From Vigna angularis (Eukaryota; Streptophyta; Magnoliopsida; Fabales; Fabaceae), in assembly GCF_016808095.1 (NCBI RefSeq), contig NC_068972.1:24978289-25042288 (forward strand): a stretch of 64,000 nucleotides of DNA, written 5' to 3'. Below are positions 22,002 through 32,983 of this stretch, one piece after another. Below the pieces are notes generated by a model. The model did no database searches. It had not been told where the DNA came from and was given only the letters and a program-made list of their open reading frames with translations. How positions within the stretch are numbered: the stretch's first letter is position 1; every line of letters starts with the position of its first letter. The position numbers and the translations under genes are program-made.

Positions 22002-25000
22002 AGCTGCCGCTCCATATATCAGAGCTCGCGCTCCCTACGAATATAGAATTGATTTTCAAATACTTGATTCGTATGAAGACTCTAAAAGATTAGTAAAATG
22101 AAATGCAATGCTCAAAAAGGAAAACTGAAAATCTATGCTAATGAAATTAATATTGAAGAATGTTTTGAGTTTAATCGAAGATCAAATAAGAAACTTAGAA
22201 AGAATAATAATAAAATAGGCTAATTTCACTGCTTTTTCAAAATAGATTCATCATTGATTCCACATATTATTGTTCAATTAATTATTGTTCGAGTTTCAAA
22301 ACAATTAAAATACATTCTTAATTAATTTAAGGGCGATCTTACAATTAACCAAAGTAAATTCTCAATCAAAATCATGAACTTTCTAGATTATTCACAATAA
22401 ATTAAACCAAAGTACATTTTCAACTAAATCCTATTATGTTTAATCATGTCTATTCTTTAATCTCTTAACCAAATTAAAAGTTAATTAATCAAAGTAAATT
22501 ATGAATTAATTATTATTAAAGTTCTTACCACTAATCAAAGTACATTCCCAATTGGTAGTAAAAATTCATTATATCATATGAAAGTTCCTAAATTTAATCA
22601 AAGTAAATTCCCAATCAAATCTAAAAACCTTTGAACTCATATGATTGATATGCATGTAGATTCAAACACCTTATGGTGCAAAAATTATTACTTTTGCCGT
22701 GATTGAGAGATGAAAGACATAGAAGAAGGATAACCCAAATCAATAATCAAAAGAAACAAAGACATTTAATTCAACTTAACCTCAAAATTCATAATGAAAT
22801 TACAGTAGAATAACCCTAGAAGCTTAACCCTCAATGAATGAAGTTGAATACATGATGGAAATAAAATGAGAGGAGTGGTGGATGATTGCTTCCTAGTGGA
22901 GGAGTCTAAGTGAATGAATTATGAGTCGTATGCTTCCCCTGAGTCTCTTTATATAGGAATTGATTGAACTTGGATTATGAATATTCTGTTCATAAAATCT
23001 TTCAAATTGTAGTGCAATATCTTCCAAATAATTAACAGATTCTAGATAATTATAAAAATATTTAGAAGATATTTTTTGTTGTTATTTTAAGATATAATAA
23101 TATTTAATAAATTATGATCAACTGAACTTTCCCAAAATTCAAATTTAGCCCTTCTTATTTTGCCCAAAATTCCAGAGAGGCCCATAAGCTTTTCATATTT
23201 GCATTTAAACACCATTTTTATTTGACCAGAATTAATCTGTTTGACCAATGAAGACTTGTTGATTGTCCACTTATGGCAGTCCCCTCCTTCCACCCAAATT
23301 AGAGTTTTTGATGATTAAGAATGCAAAGGAAGCTTGCATCACAAAAGAGAAGGTGGAGGCGCGACTTGGTCGCGTGAAGAAGCTTACGATGGTGCGATTT
23401 CACGGTGGAGGAGATTGGGGATGAAGGTTCACGATTAATGGTGGCAAGCCTTACTAGCGGTGGATTTGATGGTCTGAAGGTTGGCGAAGACTAGCGGTTA
23501 ATGGCATTGACGATGGTAGGAAGAGAGTTAGGGTTTTTGTGGAAGATGAAGATGACATGGCAGGGCTGATGATGTGGATGCCTTCCATTGGTTGATTTGG
23601 TGTGTAGAGGGTCATGGGTATGTAGCAGAATCTGATTAGCTAGGAGTCGAAAACTGATGGTGTGGCCCATTGCTGGAAAAGGGGTTGTATTTGTAAAAGC
23701 TAAGGGTATAAGAGAAAATGCTAACTATTTCGGCCCATTTTAGAAAAAGGGAGTGTATGAATGAAAAATCAAGGGTGCATTCAACTCCTTGTATATTGCT
23801 TTCTTGAATAAACTGATTTTTGGCCTTATTTTGCAACATTGACAATTTAATTTCTCGCTTTAAACAAATCAATCTTTAATTTAGTTGCATCAACAAACAT
23901 TAGACTATCCAAAAATAATTTATGCAACTAAAAATCACTTTTTAAGACCTTTTCATTCCCAAACTCGATAAATTCAAATGTCACAAATGTTATTCAAATC
24001 AATCATTTAAACACAAGAAGTGCATCAGAAATTTGAAATTCAACCTAAAAGGGTTAAATATGTTTTTAGTCCTTCAAGTATCACACGATTTTGGGTTTCA
24101 TCCTTATTTCAAAGCTTTGTTCATTTTCATCTTTTTCCGTAAGAAACTTAAATTTTTAGTCCTAAAAAAGTAACGGTGTTAAATTTTCTCTGAGGTGGCT
24201 AACGGTATGTCACGTCTAATGCCAGCTTTCATTTAAGTGTGTGCCACATTTATTTTTGTCTTTTAAATAAGAACAGGAGTTTCTTGAAAAATTAGATTCT
24301 TTAGTTATCTTCAATCAAACCAAAAAAAAGCTTCACCGGCTTCGACGAAGCCTGAACCGTTTGAAAATTCACTATATTGATCACCTCTGTAATGGACCAA
24401 CGTTCTTACCTAAATTAGAAGAAAATGTTTCAATCTTTGAAGGTTGATCGCTCTCAGCCTTCGTCATTGACGAAATGGGACTGCTCAAAACGCTCAAGCT
24501 CGACAGATTCTCATCCTCATGCTTCACCAGTCATGGTCGTTTCCTCTTCAGAGCTGTAGAGTTAAATCGAAAGGACTGTCATTTCGAAACCAAAAAAAAG
24601 TAAAATAAAAAGAAAAAATAAAAACAAAATTGCCGAGAGAAAGTCGCACCATTAGTAGACATGGGCATGGTAGAAGAGCTCGAATTTTGGGGGGTTGGAG
24701 ATCGGTGACTTTGCATCAGTGGAAGATTTATTGGGTTCTCAGGAATCAAACTTAGAGGATTCGTTGGCGATGATTTCTTGTTTCAACGGTCCCTGAGGTT
24801 GTCTCATCATGTCGTACAATATTCTCGGAATTGGTTCTTTAGTTGTGTTCAACATGCTAGCGCTGGCGTTTGGCCAAATTGTTTCTCAGAGGGGACCACT
24901 TCAGTCCAGTAACACCCCTTCGATTTGTGCTTGGATAGACCCTTCGGTCGATCACCTTCAGTTTGTGCTTGGATAGACCAACAAGCCATCCTCTACTTCC

Positions 25001-25576
25001 TCTGATTCTCGCCATTGATTTCAAAAACACATAAAAGATCCCAACTTTGTTTTTCGCGAGGTTCTTTCTCACGACCCAATTCTTAAAATCTCAATGGTGT
25101 TCCTCCTTTTTCGTTTCTCTTACTCAGTATTTTTTGTTAATGTTATTTTAGGGCTTGTGGGTTGCATTGAAGATGACTCAGTTGGTAAAGAGAACAAGCT
25201 TTTGGAATATTAGGTTGAATGAATTTTCAAGAGAACTCAATTGATAAAGAGAACATTGCTTTTCTTCGTTTAATTCATTGAAGATAAGGAAAGAACCCTA
25301 ATTTTTCAAGAAACCCCAATTCTGGTTTTAGAAAAAAAATTGAAACGTGGAAAACACTTAACATGAAAGCTGACATCAGGCGTAGCACACCGTTAGCCAC
25401 GCTCAGGGAAATTTTAACATTACTTTTTAAGGACTAAAAATTAGAATTTCCTAACGAAGAGGATGAAAATGAACAAAGCTTTGAAAGAGGGACGAAACCC
25501 AAAATCACGTGATACTTGAGGGACTAAAAACATATTTAACCCAATCTAAAATGTGGGCATAAATGTGTAATCATCA
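22002..25576 (-). mobile_element. Putative solo LTR (about 2.0 kb plus a nested Mutator-like element), minus orientation
   Basis: On the minus strand it begins TGATGATTACACATTTATGCC at 25576 and runs to about 22002. AAGGG occurs immediately outside both ends (21997-22001 and 25577-25581), as a 5-bp target duplication would, and the interrupted Tat gag and pol resume on either side. Inside, on the minus strand, a TATATAAAG-type promoter box sits near 22949-22957. The 22036-22600 part matches the LTR fragment at 17376-17840 in inverted orientation. The 3' terminal bases do not read CA, so either the end has mutated or the left border is a few bases off. Confidence 0.55.
24051..25542. mobile_element. 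Mutator-like element (MULE), 1.49 kb, non-autonomous, with ~190-bp terminal inverted repeats
   Basis: Both ends read GGGTTAAATATGTTTTTAGTCC inward and stay alignable for about 190 bp, including TTTCAAAGCTTTGTTCATTTTCATC and the GGCTAACGGT segment. Nine-base direct repeats flank it, AACCTAAAA (24042-24050) and AATCTAAAA (25543-25551), with one mismatch. A 9-bp duplication and long inverted ends are diagnostic of the Mutator superfamily. No transposase is present. The 24.3-25.3 kb core has a short protein-like plus-strand stretch (about 24429-24560) and a 71-codon minus ORF, neither recognised; it could hold captured gene sequence. Confidence 0.85.
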
Positions 25577-28500
25577 AAGGGATACATAGATGGACGAGAA
25601 AAGAGACGAGACAACGCAATGCGAGGATAGGCATTGTGATGCTAGGTATCCTTTGAAGGGCACCATCAACACCATATCTAGAGGGGCCGCGAGAGGAAAA
25701 TACTCGTCCTCGGATATGAAGAAACATCTCAAGGCAGCACAATCAATGAACATGGTATCTCGAAACTATCGACATAATAACATATCTCCTATCACGTTCA
25801 CAAATGTGAATTTTAATGCGTAGACCTAGATCAAGACGACCCCATGGTCCTAATCATGGAGGCAAAGAACTTCGTAATCAAAAAGGTCCTAGTCGACAAA
25901 GGTATCTCAGTAGACATGCTCTACTGGAAAACCTACCAGAGCTGAAGCTGACCGAGGAAATAGTGACGCCTTTTGACAAACCTGTACGACTTCTCTAGAG
26001 AAAGGGTGTCTGCTAGAGGTTACGTTTAGCTCCACACAAATTTTGGTGAAGGAAACCTAACCAAGACCATACCAATCCGGCATTTAGTCATAGATGTCAG
26101 CACGTCATACAATGATTTATTGGGTCACCCATCGCTAAACTTGTTGGATGTTATGGTCTCCACCCTACATCTGGCCATGAAGTTCTCGTTCTCATTTGGG
26201 AAAATCATCACAATCCACATCGACTAGAAGATGGCTAGGAAGTTCTACATCGCAAGCTTGTGATTCTCAACTCCCTTGCTTAGTACCAATAATGTTGAAT
26301 GGACAATAACAACCACTGCAATCATAGTAGATGAGCTCGACCCCCAAAATATAGGCAATGATGCAAGGATAGAGCCTCACAGGGATCGACCTAAAGGTAG
26401 CCTCCCATAGGCTATCCACATTCAATGAGGCGAGGGTGATTTTGTAGAAGAAGAGGAAGTTGGGAGAGAAAAGAAGGTAAGCTGCCAAAGCTGAGGTTGA
26501 AAAGTTGTTGCAAGCCAGTTTCACCAAGGAGGCAAGATACATAATGTGATAGGGCAATGTTGTTCTAGTAAAGAAGGCGATGAAAAATGGTGAATGTGCA
26601 TGAACTACACGAATTTGAACAAGGCATGCCCTAAATATGCCTATTCCTTACCCAGGATAGACCAGTTGATAGACAAAGCAATTGGCCACAATGTCCTAAG
26701 CTTCTTGGATGACTACTTATGATGAAACTAGATTCCTATGGCTAAAACTAAAAGGTTGAATATTGTATTCATCACGGAAGAGACCAACTATTATAATGAA
26801 GTCATGCCTTTGGCCTGAAGAATGTTGGATCCATGTATCAAAGACTATTGGACATGTGTGTTCAAACACCTGCTAAATAAGAATGTTGAGATCTACATGA
26901 ACAACATGGTGGTGAAGTCCCCAACCCCATCCCAACATTCAACAGACTTGTCTGAACTGTTCTCATCCCTAAGAACGTATGACTTGGGATTAAACCCAAA
27001 GAAGTGTGTTTCGGGTAAATGGTGGCAAGTTCTTGGGATTCATGTTAACACATAAGGGGATAAAGACGAATCCCAAAAAATGTTAGGTAGTTATTGACAT
27101 GAAGAGCTTCATGAATGTTAAAGAGGTGCAATGACTCGTAGGAAGGATGACAACCATTTCCCATTTCCTTCCTCGGTTAACGAACAAAATTCAGCCTATG
27201 ATAAAACTCTTGAAGAAATTCGCGAAGTTAGTTTGGGATGACCAATGCTAAGAGAAGTTCAAATAGCTTAAGCAAATTCTAATTAATATCCCCACCCATC
27301 TTGTGCAAGTTGGATACTACCTAACCTCTCCTAGTATGCTTAGCAGCCATAGAAGATGTTGTAAGCGTCACCCTTGTCCAAGAGGCTGACAATGAGCAGA
27401 AACTGATCTACTTAATCAATAGAACCCTTTAGGACGTTGAAACTAGATACTAGATAGTAGACGACTCCTCCAATATGAAAGGAGTAAGAGTTGGCACAGT
27501 CCTAGAAGGCCCAAATGATGTCTTAATAAAGAAATATCTGCATTTTAGCTTTAAGATATCAAACAACCAGACTGAGTATGAAGTCATCATAGTCGACCTC
27601 ACCTTGGCGAAAGAGATGGGAGAATAATATGCCAAACAGACTCTTGCCTTATAGTTGGCCACCTCATAAGTGACTACCAAGTCAAAGATGTACTTTTACT
27701 ACAGTACTACCACCTCGTGAGAAACCTAATTGGCATTGTTGTTGAGGTTAAACTCTAACATATATCCTGGGGAGACACCATAAGAGTCGATTTGCTTTGT
27801 AAGCTAGCCAACATTAAAAAGAATGAAAGGTACAAGTCTTTACTATAACAAGTATTATCATCATCATCCATTGATAAAATGTACGAGTGTATGCATGTCG
27901 ACACTAAGGAAGCAACATGGATGACACCCTATATTCATTACCTCAAGATTGGAGGTATCCTGGAAGGAAAAGACAAGGGCTGGATAAGAAGAGTTGTCCA
28001 CTAGATGGTGGTGGGTGATATGACCTTTTCAAAAGGGACTATAGTCAGCCTCTCCTAAAATGTGTTACTTTGGAGCAGGCTAAGTACATACGTGAAACAC
28101 ATGAGCGTATATGTGGGTATCACTCTAGGGTGAGAACCATGACGACATGAATTCTTCAAGTTAGGTACTTCTACTATACCATGGAAATGGGTTGTGTTAC
28201 TTACGTCCCAAAATGCATATCTTGCCAAAAATATTAATAATCTCACACACGACAAACAATAGGAGATACACCATATCTTCTCCTTGTAGCCTTTTGCAAA
28301 GAGGGGGTTGATATTCTTGGTCCTTTTGATCCACGCAAAGGACACGTTCTTACTAGTCTACATCAACTAATTTAGTAAAAGGATTGAAGCAGAACTTCTA
28401 ACTACCATCACGACTTAACTAGTTAACGCTTCATTTGGAGGAACATAAAATGTCGATATGGAGTGTCGCATATTGTCATAATCAACAACGGATGGCAGTT

Positions 28501-28840
28501 TATAGACATAAAGCTAGCCAAAATTCTATATCAGACTCTACATAAAGCACATAACCAACTTAGTGGAACATCCTCAATGTAATAGGTAGGCTAAAGCCGC
28601 CAGAAAAGTCATCTTAGTTTAATTGAAGAAGAGACTAGACTTAACCAAGGATTGATGGCTAAAAGACTTGTAAGAAGAGTTGCGAGCATACTACTACACT
28701 TCTCAATCTTCAACCTAAGAGACCCCCTTCAACTTAGTATACGACACCAACATCATGATCCTATGGAGATTGGAAAGTCATCTCTACAACAACAATAATA
28801 CGATGAATATCATAATCAAGACTTGCTCAACACTAGTCTA
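25577..28840 (+). pseudogene. Tat-like pol remnant (protease, reverse transcriptase, RNase H, integrase)
   Basis: Fragments in order: a pre-protease segment (LKGTINTISRGAARG, about 25650-25700); a degenerate protease with VDKGIS where an Asp-Ser/Thr-Gly triad is expected (about 25890-25910); reverse-transcriptase pieces (NLNKACPKYAYSLPRIDQLI near 26610; VEIYMNNMVVKSPTPSQH near 26885-26945, with Asn in place of the catalytic Asp); RNase H (NNQTEYEVIIVDLTLAKEMG near 27560-27620); and integrase (zinc-finger remnant CISCQKY near 28215-28235, then VEHPQCNRQAKAARKVIL near 28565-28615). Stops and frameshifts occur every 50-200 bp. Confidence 0.75.
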
Positions 28841-29693
28841 GATCATGCATTTGTTGTTGTAGCCCTTGAAATAACTTTATCAAGAAAGAATCTTCATGAC
28901 TTAGCCTTAGGTTCAATGTTTGAGGTTTCCCTCCAAATTGGGTTTCCTCGTGTGACTCAAGTCTCAAAATTACTGTTTAGCTGCGCCAATGTTAGATTTG
29001 TCCAAAATTACTTGGATTTCCTTCATTTTCTTTATTTTTCCACTTTGACTCTCTATAGTAATCAAAATCTGCAAAACAATTCAAATTGGGGTGTTTTCTA
29101 AAATTATTTGACAAAATTAAAACAAGATAAGTGCAAAATTGGTCTCAAAATTAACTTGTATTAGGCATTTATCAGCTGTCAAAATAACCATCATTAAAAG
29201 TATAAATGATGATGGTTATATAGAAAATTGTCGTTAAAAGTGGCATAGACGAGAAATAACGATAGTTATATAGAGAATTATCATTAAAACTTTAAAAAAT
29301 GACAATGGTTATAGAGAGAACCATCTTCGAATGTGTATTATTTTCATACAAAAATATGTGCCTCTTTCTCTCGCACGACTTTCATTTAAGTGTTTCCTCT
29401 TTCTCCCACACTTTCATTTTCTCTTCCCCCTACCTTTTCATTTTCAATTCCCCTTGCATCTCACAATGGCCACCAGCGGTGAACCTCTGCAGGCCTCCAC
29501 CAATTGTAAATTGTTCTGCACTATGAGTCTCCTCCTCACTTACGGTTGGTACTTTAGATTTATTCAAGGATTTATTTACTTGTTTCTGATTTATCCTACA
29601 ACTTCACAAGCAAGTAAATGGTTAACCAATGAAAAATTTATGTGCCTTTTAATACTCAGATGAAGATGTTTTTCTTCTTTACATTGGTAGGTT
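28841..29693. other. Spacer with retrotransposon-like debris and a small hairpin
   Basis: No gene is supported. A near-perfect inverted repeat ATAACCATCATT / AATGATGATGGTTAT lies at 29184-29219. Related ACCATC/GATGGTT phrases recur at 29270-29330 and 31990-32040 on either side of the next CACTA element, suggesting that element inserted into an older repeat. ORFs at 29299-29663 are low-complexity. Confidence 0.45.
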
Positions 29694-31850
29694 CACTAAA
29701 AAAATATTTAATTTTAGTGGCGGTTTTTTTTCAAGTTACTAGCAGTTTTAACCCCACCTAAATACATTTTCCGTAGTTACGAAAACCGCTGGGGAAAGCA
29801 ACGTCGGTAATAATTACCGACGATTTTTTACCAGGAGTTTCCAAAACTGCCACGCCAGTAATTACCAGGAGTTTTCAAAACCGCCGGTAATTATAAGGGT
29901 TGTCAAAAACCACAGGTAATTACAAGGGTTGTCAAAAACTACCGATAATTATCAGAGATTTCTAAAACCGCCAGTAATTACGAGAGGTTTTCAAAAACCG
30001 CCTTTAATTAATAAAATATTTTTTCAATAAAAAATTAATAAAAGCAAAACATGTACTGATGTGATTAATTCCTAACTGGGTAGTCCATTTCACCTATCGA
30101 ACCGTCTATGAAAAAGCATACATTTTGACTAAGAAAAACAAAGGAGCTTTATTTCTAAACTGGTAAATGACTAATTTTGTGTTTAATATTAAATAATAAA
30201 AATTAATCTTAAAATAATATCTTATGAATCAAATAATTCTGTAGTAACAATAACATATATTTTAGATATATGAGACACGGTAAATTTAATTCTTGAAAAA
30301 GATAGAAGCTTTTATTTAGTTTTCTAAATTGATATGAAAAGAGTATAGTTTACAAAACTTAATAATAAGATATTGTTACAGGAATTTGGATAATTTTAGA
30401 AATTAAAATAATATTTTAAATCTTTTTGTTAAATCAATCATACAAATTCTAGTATATTGATTGAGGACCCAGGCATGAATGTAGATTGACGATCAAACCC
30501 CTCTTCCCATTATTGGTCTTCAATATTTTAATCTTTCTCAGAGCAGACACTACATTACTGTTTAAAAAAATCCAAGAATTCCAAATTAACGTTAATCTCT
30601 GCCTTTGTTGGATGTTATAGATAATTTGGAATAATCTAACCATGTTTTATGGAATAACATAATTATTATTGAATCTGAGATGAGAATCAGAATACAATAC
30701 CATATGGATAAACTATGCCAAAAGCTAAACAATGGAGTCCCTTGATACTCTTACAAAACAACCATTTTGTTTAGTTTTCTTTCCTAGTTAGTGTTTGCAT
30801 CGGTGAGGTTGCAAATTCTAAAATAAAATCTCACTCTGAATCATGTTCTTTTCAATATATTTACTTTTTCAATCATGCTTCAAAAAGTGACATCTTATGG
30901 AGTGTTTTTTCAAATACAAAAAACAACTGCGCATTATTTTCTACATTAACCAATATAGAAACAACACTTGGTAACATACATAGCAGGAATATACAAAACA
31001 GTCTTTAAGTTTTGGTGTATGCATGCTCTCAAGGATCATAGTCGAACCAAAATTATAAATAATCACAGCCTTACAGCTTCACAAAGTTTGCAAGCAATAC
31101 AACGTTCCTCCCCTGTTGGATATCTTTTGAGAGCATGTTCACCACGAAAACGACGGCTCAAAGGTCCTTTCTCAAATGGATAATTGATCTGCATTAAAGA
31201 TGACATTCAACATTTAATTACGACGGTTGCGCAGACATCGCTGACAGGGGCAGGGTGTGAACATCGCAAGATGGAAACGGTGAGACACGAAGGTTGTGAA
31301 CATCGCAAGATGGAAACAGTGAGACACGAAGGTTGGGAGATGGAAATGGCGAGACACAAAAGTTATGCGAATCACAAGCTTCTCAAAAGCGCCATCAGAG
31401 AGCTCCTCAAAAAGCATTCGCAACGTCAGTGAACTCCTGAAGCTTGGGTTTTCAGAATTAGGATTTGGAAGAGGAAAAGGCAAGGAAACTAGGGACGGCA
31501 AAGTGACGAAAGATTATGAAGACGAAGAAGTCAAGAAACGAAGGCTGAAGATAAAGAAGTCGAGAGGCGAAAGTGAAGAAGGAAACGACGTTAAGAAGAA
31601 ATTTAAGAATACCCGAAAAAGAAACGACACGGGGATGAAGATGGAAAACAAACATTTGCGTCTGGAAATATATTTATAAAATTAAATAAATTATATTTAA
31701 CTGCTATTTTTCTTTAAAATCATCGAAAAATCACGATAAAAAAAATAAAGAAAAAGTTGCTGCGGATTTATACGAAAATGTAGATAATTAGGAGAGGTTT
31801 TTAAAACCCCGGAAAACAAACCCCTACTATATTGCTTTATTTTTGTAGTG
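29694..31850. mobile_element. Non-autonomous CACTA element, 2.16 kb
   Basis: The left end is CACTAAAAAAATATTTAA at 29694. The right end, read inverted, is CACTACAAAAATAAAGC (ends 31850). The left 29750-30010 part is an array of AAAACCGCCGGTAATTA-like subterminal motifs, with fewer at the right end. Flanking trinucleotides are GTT (29691-29693) and GTA (31851-31853), 2 of 3 matching. The interior holds no transposase. It is a different CACTA family from the 14-kb element: its motif is CCGCCGGTAATTA rather than ACCGAAGGC. Confidence 0.7.
31254..31345 (+). repeat. 39-bp tandem repeat inside the 2.2-kb CACTA element
   Basis: A 39-bp unit (GTGAACATCGCAAGATGGAA then ACGGTGAGACACGAAGGTT) occurs twice in tandem, with a partial, shorter third unit. 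The unit length is a multiple of three, so the repeat is visible in the 31184-31432 frame (CEHRKMETVRHEG twice). I see no reason to call that frame a gene. Confidence 0.8.
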
Positions 31851-32983
31851 GTACATTTGTCTTTATTAATCTACACATCATTTTTTTTTTCTTTTATTGG
31901 ATGACTTTTACCATTGGTTCAAGAACAACATTGTCCATCATCATTTAAGACTTTTAATCACCATTATTTTAGCCTTTGTCATTTTTGTTGGACTTTTAAT
32001 GACATCGATGTCTATGATGGTTAGAAAACCATCGTTGGATGATTTTAACTATTGTGGAAAGTCCATTCTATAGTATTACAAAACAAATGCGAGAAAGAGG
32101 AAAATGAACATCTAAGTAACAAAAGATGCTTCATGAGAACCAAGAATGGAAATGGAGAGAAGAAGAGAACAAGATGTTTCGCAATAAAAAAGGCTTCACG
32201 TGAAGAGGAGACTAACAATAGAGAAAAGAGAACATGGGTTTGCACAGTTGCAATAGAGATTACAGGGACACAATATTGTGGCAAGGAAGTAACATTTCTA
32301 AAAATTTAACTCTAGACAAAAAATCACAAGCTTCATCCATTTAAACTCATCTTCTTCATTTAAACTTATCTCCAACATTCACATTCTTCTCCTCAATTTT
32401 TTCATTTAAACTCATTTTCTTTGTTCATGTTCATCTTCTTCGTCCACATTCATCGATTTCAACTATACTCGTCTTCTTCATATATTATAATTTTTTTTTC
32501 TATTTGTTTCATTTATAGTTTTGAACATGAAATTACCACATGAGAATTTTTCATAATATTGTCATTACAATGGTCAAATTAACACCAATTAAACTAATAT
32601 TAAAAATAGATTTTACTTAACACCAATAAATTTTAAAATAAAAGGGCGTTACGTCGCCGTGGCCATGCTAAACAGATTCAATTAGAAAATCAAAAGTATT
32701 AATAAATTATCATCAACTAAGCCATCTGTACTTAGGGTCAATTTTCAAACCAACACTAACCAACGCAAATCCAACACCAATAACTATTTAATGTCTATTT
32801 TTGGCCTACATTAAATATCTATTTTGTTGTTTAAAAATCATTGTGTATAAACATATATACACGGTATTATGTGGGATTGTGTATATAAAATCTTTTAGTA
32901 TTAATAAAAGTGTTTTAATTTAATTTCTTATTGAGAAATTAATCATACAGATTACAAAAATATATATTGAAGAACATTTTACT
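31851..32983. other. AT-rich intergenic region downstream of the first pectin methylesterase gene
   Basis: No coding region supported. Contains degenerate ATGATGG/CCATCAT phrases and CATTTAAACTCATCTTCTTC-like repeats (32335-32470). The 3' end of the minus-strand pectin methylesterase transcript should lie in its right part. Confidence 0.5.

Larger units (their letters stand above)
20840..28840 (+). mobile_element. Decayed Ty3/gypsy retrotransposon, Tat-like, with nested insertions
   Basis: The LTR end (..AAGAACA, 21200), primer site (ATTGGCGTCTACCGTGAGG from 21201), gag remnant (21257-22001) and pol remnant (about 25577-28840) occur in correct order on the plus strand. Gag and pol are interrupted by a putative solo LTR of another family (22002-25576). 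Every domain carries several stops and frameshifts, so the copy is old. The left LTR border (about 20840) and the 3' LTR were not recognised; the limits given are approximate. Confidence 0.7.
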
